A stretch of 43,199 nt of DNA from assembly GCA_051953655.1 (NCBI GenBank), contig JBQCIO010000024.1, positions 1 through 43,199 of the forward strand, given 5' to 3'. Of this stretch, positions 42,233 to 43,199 are shown one piece after another; positions within the stretch are counted from its first letter, which is position 1, and every line of letters begins with the position of its first letter. The stretch is from JBQCHF01 sp051953655. Lineage in GTDB: Bacteria > Actinomycetota > Actinomycetes > Motilibacterales > Motilibacteraceae. The notes below the pieces were generated by a model. The model did no database searches, was not told where the DNA came from, and saw only the letters and a list, made by a program, of their open reading frames with translations. A program made the position numbers and the translations under genes.

Positions 42233-42472
42233 GTGACGTGGTACGAGTACGTGCTCTCCGTGGTGCTCCTCATCACCAGCGCGCTCATGGTCCTGCTGGT
42301 GCTGCTGCACAAGGGCAAGGGCGGGGGCCTGTCCGACCTGTTCGGCGGCGGCGTCTCCTCCTCGCTGGGCGGCTCCAGCGTGGTCGAGCGCAACCTCGAC
42401 CGGATCACCATCGCGATCGGCCTGCTCTGGTCCGCCGCGATCATCGCCCTCGGGCTGCTGCTCAAGAAGTAG
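42233..42472 (+). CDS. secG: SecG, preprotein translocase subunit
   Basis: 79 residues. Small membrane partner of SecYE in the general secretion channel. Two membrane helices (about 5-24 and 52-74) flank the loop LLHKGKGGGLSDLFGGG, the family signature, and the protein ends LLKK. GTG at 42233 is preferred (MTWYEYVLSVVLL) with GAGTGG eight bases upstream; GTG at 42221 or TTG at 42215 would add a few residues. Position between tpiA and rbpA is standard in actinobacteria. Confidence 0.93.
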   Translation: MTWYEYVLSVVLLITSALMVLLVLLHKGKGGGLSDLFGGGVSSSLGGSSVVERNLDRITIAIGLLWSAAIIALGLLLKK

Positions 42473-42474
42473 CG

Positions 42475-42488
42475 GCCCCCTTTGGGGC
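42475..42488 (+). terminator. short hairpin after secG
   Basis: GCCCC-CTTT-GGGGC, immediately after the secG stop, followed by a pyrimidine-rich stretch (GTCTTCCTC). Modest stem of five pairs. Confidence 0.45.
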
Positions 42489-42540
42489 GTCTTCCTCAGC
42501 CGCTTCTGCAGGTGTCTTCCTGACTGCGGGTGAGGCTGCT

Positions 42541-42546
42541 TACACT
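42541..42546 (+). promoter_or_regulatory. candidate -10 box for rbpA
   Basis: TACACT, 76 bases before the rbpA GTG; TTCCTG at 42517-42522 is 18 bases upstream as a weak -35. It implies a leader of about 70 bases. Confidence 0.4.
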
Positions 42547-42622
42547 CCTCTCGCGCCTGCCGACCTGCTCGTGACCGTCGGTGGCAGCGGGACCCACCAG
42601 CAGGACCTGAAGGAGACTCTTC

Positions 42623-42961
42623 GTGGCCAGTGGCAACGCGATCCGGGGCAGCCGGGTCGGTGCAGGCCCCATGGGCGAGGCCGAGCGCGGCGACACCGCC
42701 CCGCGCGTGCGCATCTCGTACTGGTGCGCCAACGGGCACGAGACGCGCCCCAGCTTCGCCGAGGAGCAGGGCATGCAGGTCCCCGAGATCTGGGACTGCC
42801 CCCGCTGCGGCTTTCCCGCCGGCCAGGACGCGCAGAACCCCCCGGCCCCGCCGCGTAACGAGCCCTACAAGACCCACCTCGCCTACGTGAAGGAGCGGCG
42901 CAGCGCCGCCGACGGTGAGGCGATCCTCGCCGAGGCGCTGGCCAAGCTGCGCGGGGAGTAG
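42623..42961 (+). CDS. rbpA: RbpA, RNA polymerase-binding protein
   Basis: 112 residues. RbpA binds RNA polymerase and the principal sigma factor, stabilises open complexes and is found only in actinobacteria. The RNA-polymerase-binding core has a zinc-type set Cys35-x3-His39 … Cys59-x2-Cys62 (YWCANGHE, WDCPRCGFPAG); the basic linker and the C-terminal sigma-interaction domain (KTHLAYVKERRSAADGEAIL) follow. GTG at 42623 has GAAGGAG upstream. Confidence 0.97.
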   Translation: MASGNAIRGSRVGAGPMGEAERGDTAPRVRISYWCANGHETRPSFAEEQGMQVPEIWDCPRCGFPAGQDAQNPPAPPRNEPYKTHLAYVKERRSAADGEAILAEALAKLRGE

Positions 42962-42971
42962 TCCCCTCCGG

Positions 42972-43005
42972 GCCGCAGGGCCCTGCCTCCGGGTGCCCCT
43001 GCGGC
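42972..43005 (+). terminator. terminator hairpin after rbpA
   Basis: GCCGCAGGG pairs with CCCTGCGGC (nine pairs) around a 16-base loop, starting ten bases after the rbpA stop. Confidence 0.6.
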
Positions 43006-43066
43006 GCGCGGTGAGTGTGTCGCCGCAACAACCCCCGCGTGGCCGCGTCTGCTTGAGAGGTGGGGC

Positions 43067-43199
43067 GTGCAGGACGACGTGATCGACCGGGACGGGCGCC
43101 GGGTGGCGGTCCGGGTCGGGGGAGCGGCCGAGGGTCCGCTGGTGGTCTACCTGCACGGAGCGCCCAGCAGCCGGGTGGACGCGGACTGGCTGGAGGCCG
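43067..43199 (+). CDS. alpha/beta hydrolase, N-terminal part (runs off the window)
   Basis: 44 codons are visible from GTG 43067, preceded by GAGAGGTGGGG. The reading VRVGGAAEGPLVVYLHGAPS contains the strand plus HG oxyanion motif that opens many alpha/beta hydrolases. The catalytic residues would lie beyond the window, so the exact type is unknown. Confidence 0.75.
   Translation, partial: MQDDVIDRDGRRVAVRVGGAAEGPLVVYLHGAPSSRVDADWLEA

Overview
The window is very GC-rich, uses many GTG starts and is packed with 4-base ATGA/GTGA gene overlaps. It carries the classic actinobacterial block uvrA … uvrC–rapZ–yvcK–whiA, gap–pgk–tpiA, secG and rbpA. WhiA and RbpA are essentially actinobacterial markers, so the source is an actinomycete; a Geodermatophilales/Frankiales-like genome is a guess from overall style, not shown.

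Region 1 (about 1–5.4 kb) is an accessory island. It has two small Tat-exported cysteine-containing proteins with nearly the same signal peptide, an HPr-kinase-like P-loop protein, two free-standing PqqD-like proteins, a PqqD–HprK-like fusion whose P-loop is degraded, a 42-residue protein and two LuxR-type regulators with unusual or lost receiver residues. The gene content resembles a peptide recognition/modification and export unit. I do not recognise the whole as a named system, and it is the best candidate here for something undescribed.

Region 2 (about 5.4–29 kb) is an exopolysaccharide locus. A minus-strand run of eight genes (15233→5441) encodes a CapD/FlaA1-type dehydratase, a Wzz/BY-kinase fusion, PqqD, a nucleotidyltransferase, a GT4, a GNAT, a Wzy-like polymerase and a DegT aminotransferase; six of its seven junctions are 4-base overlaps. 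Around it lie a further GT4, a polysaccharide deacetylase, GT4 and initiating sugar phosphotransferase trio on the plus strand, an O-antigen-ligase-like protein with an epimerase, a NeuD/PglD-like acyltransferase with a GT4, a Tat-exported G8/beta-helix protein, a GT2, a fucosyltransferase-like protein and a Wzx-like flippase. Together they can supply sugar activation and modification, chain start, glycosyl transfer, flipping, polymerisation and length control. The stretch 25.0–26.7 kb has visibly lower GC and a gene-poor gap, suggesting recent insertion.

Region 3 (29.3–43.2 kb) is core genome: uvrA, an orphan NarL-type response regulator, a Tat/lipoprotein Rieske protein, uvrC–rapZ–yvcK–whiA (coupled), gap, pgk–tpiA, secG, rbpA and the start of an alpha/beta hydrolase. 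Strong hairpins separate gap/pgk, tpiA/secG and rbpA/hydrolase.

Several starts (HprK-like gene, deacetylase, uvrC) show TANNNT followed by exactly six bases and then GTG, the arrangement expected for leaderless mRNAs. No tRNA, rRNA, CRISPR array or intact insertion sequence was seen.
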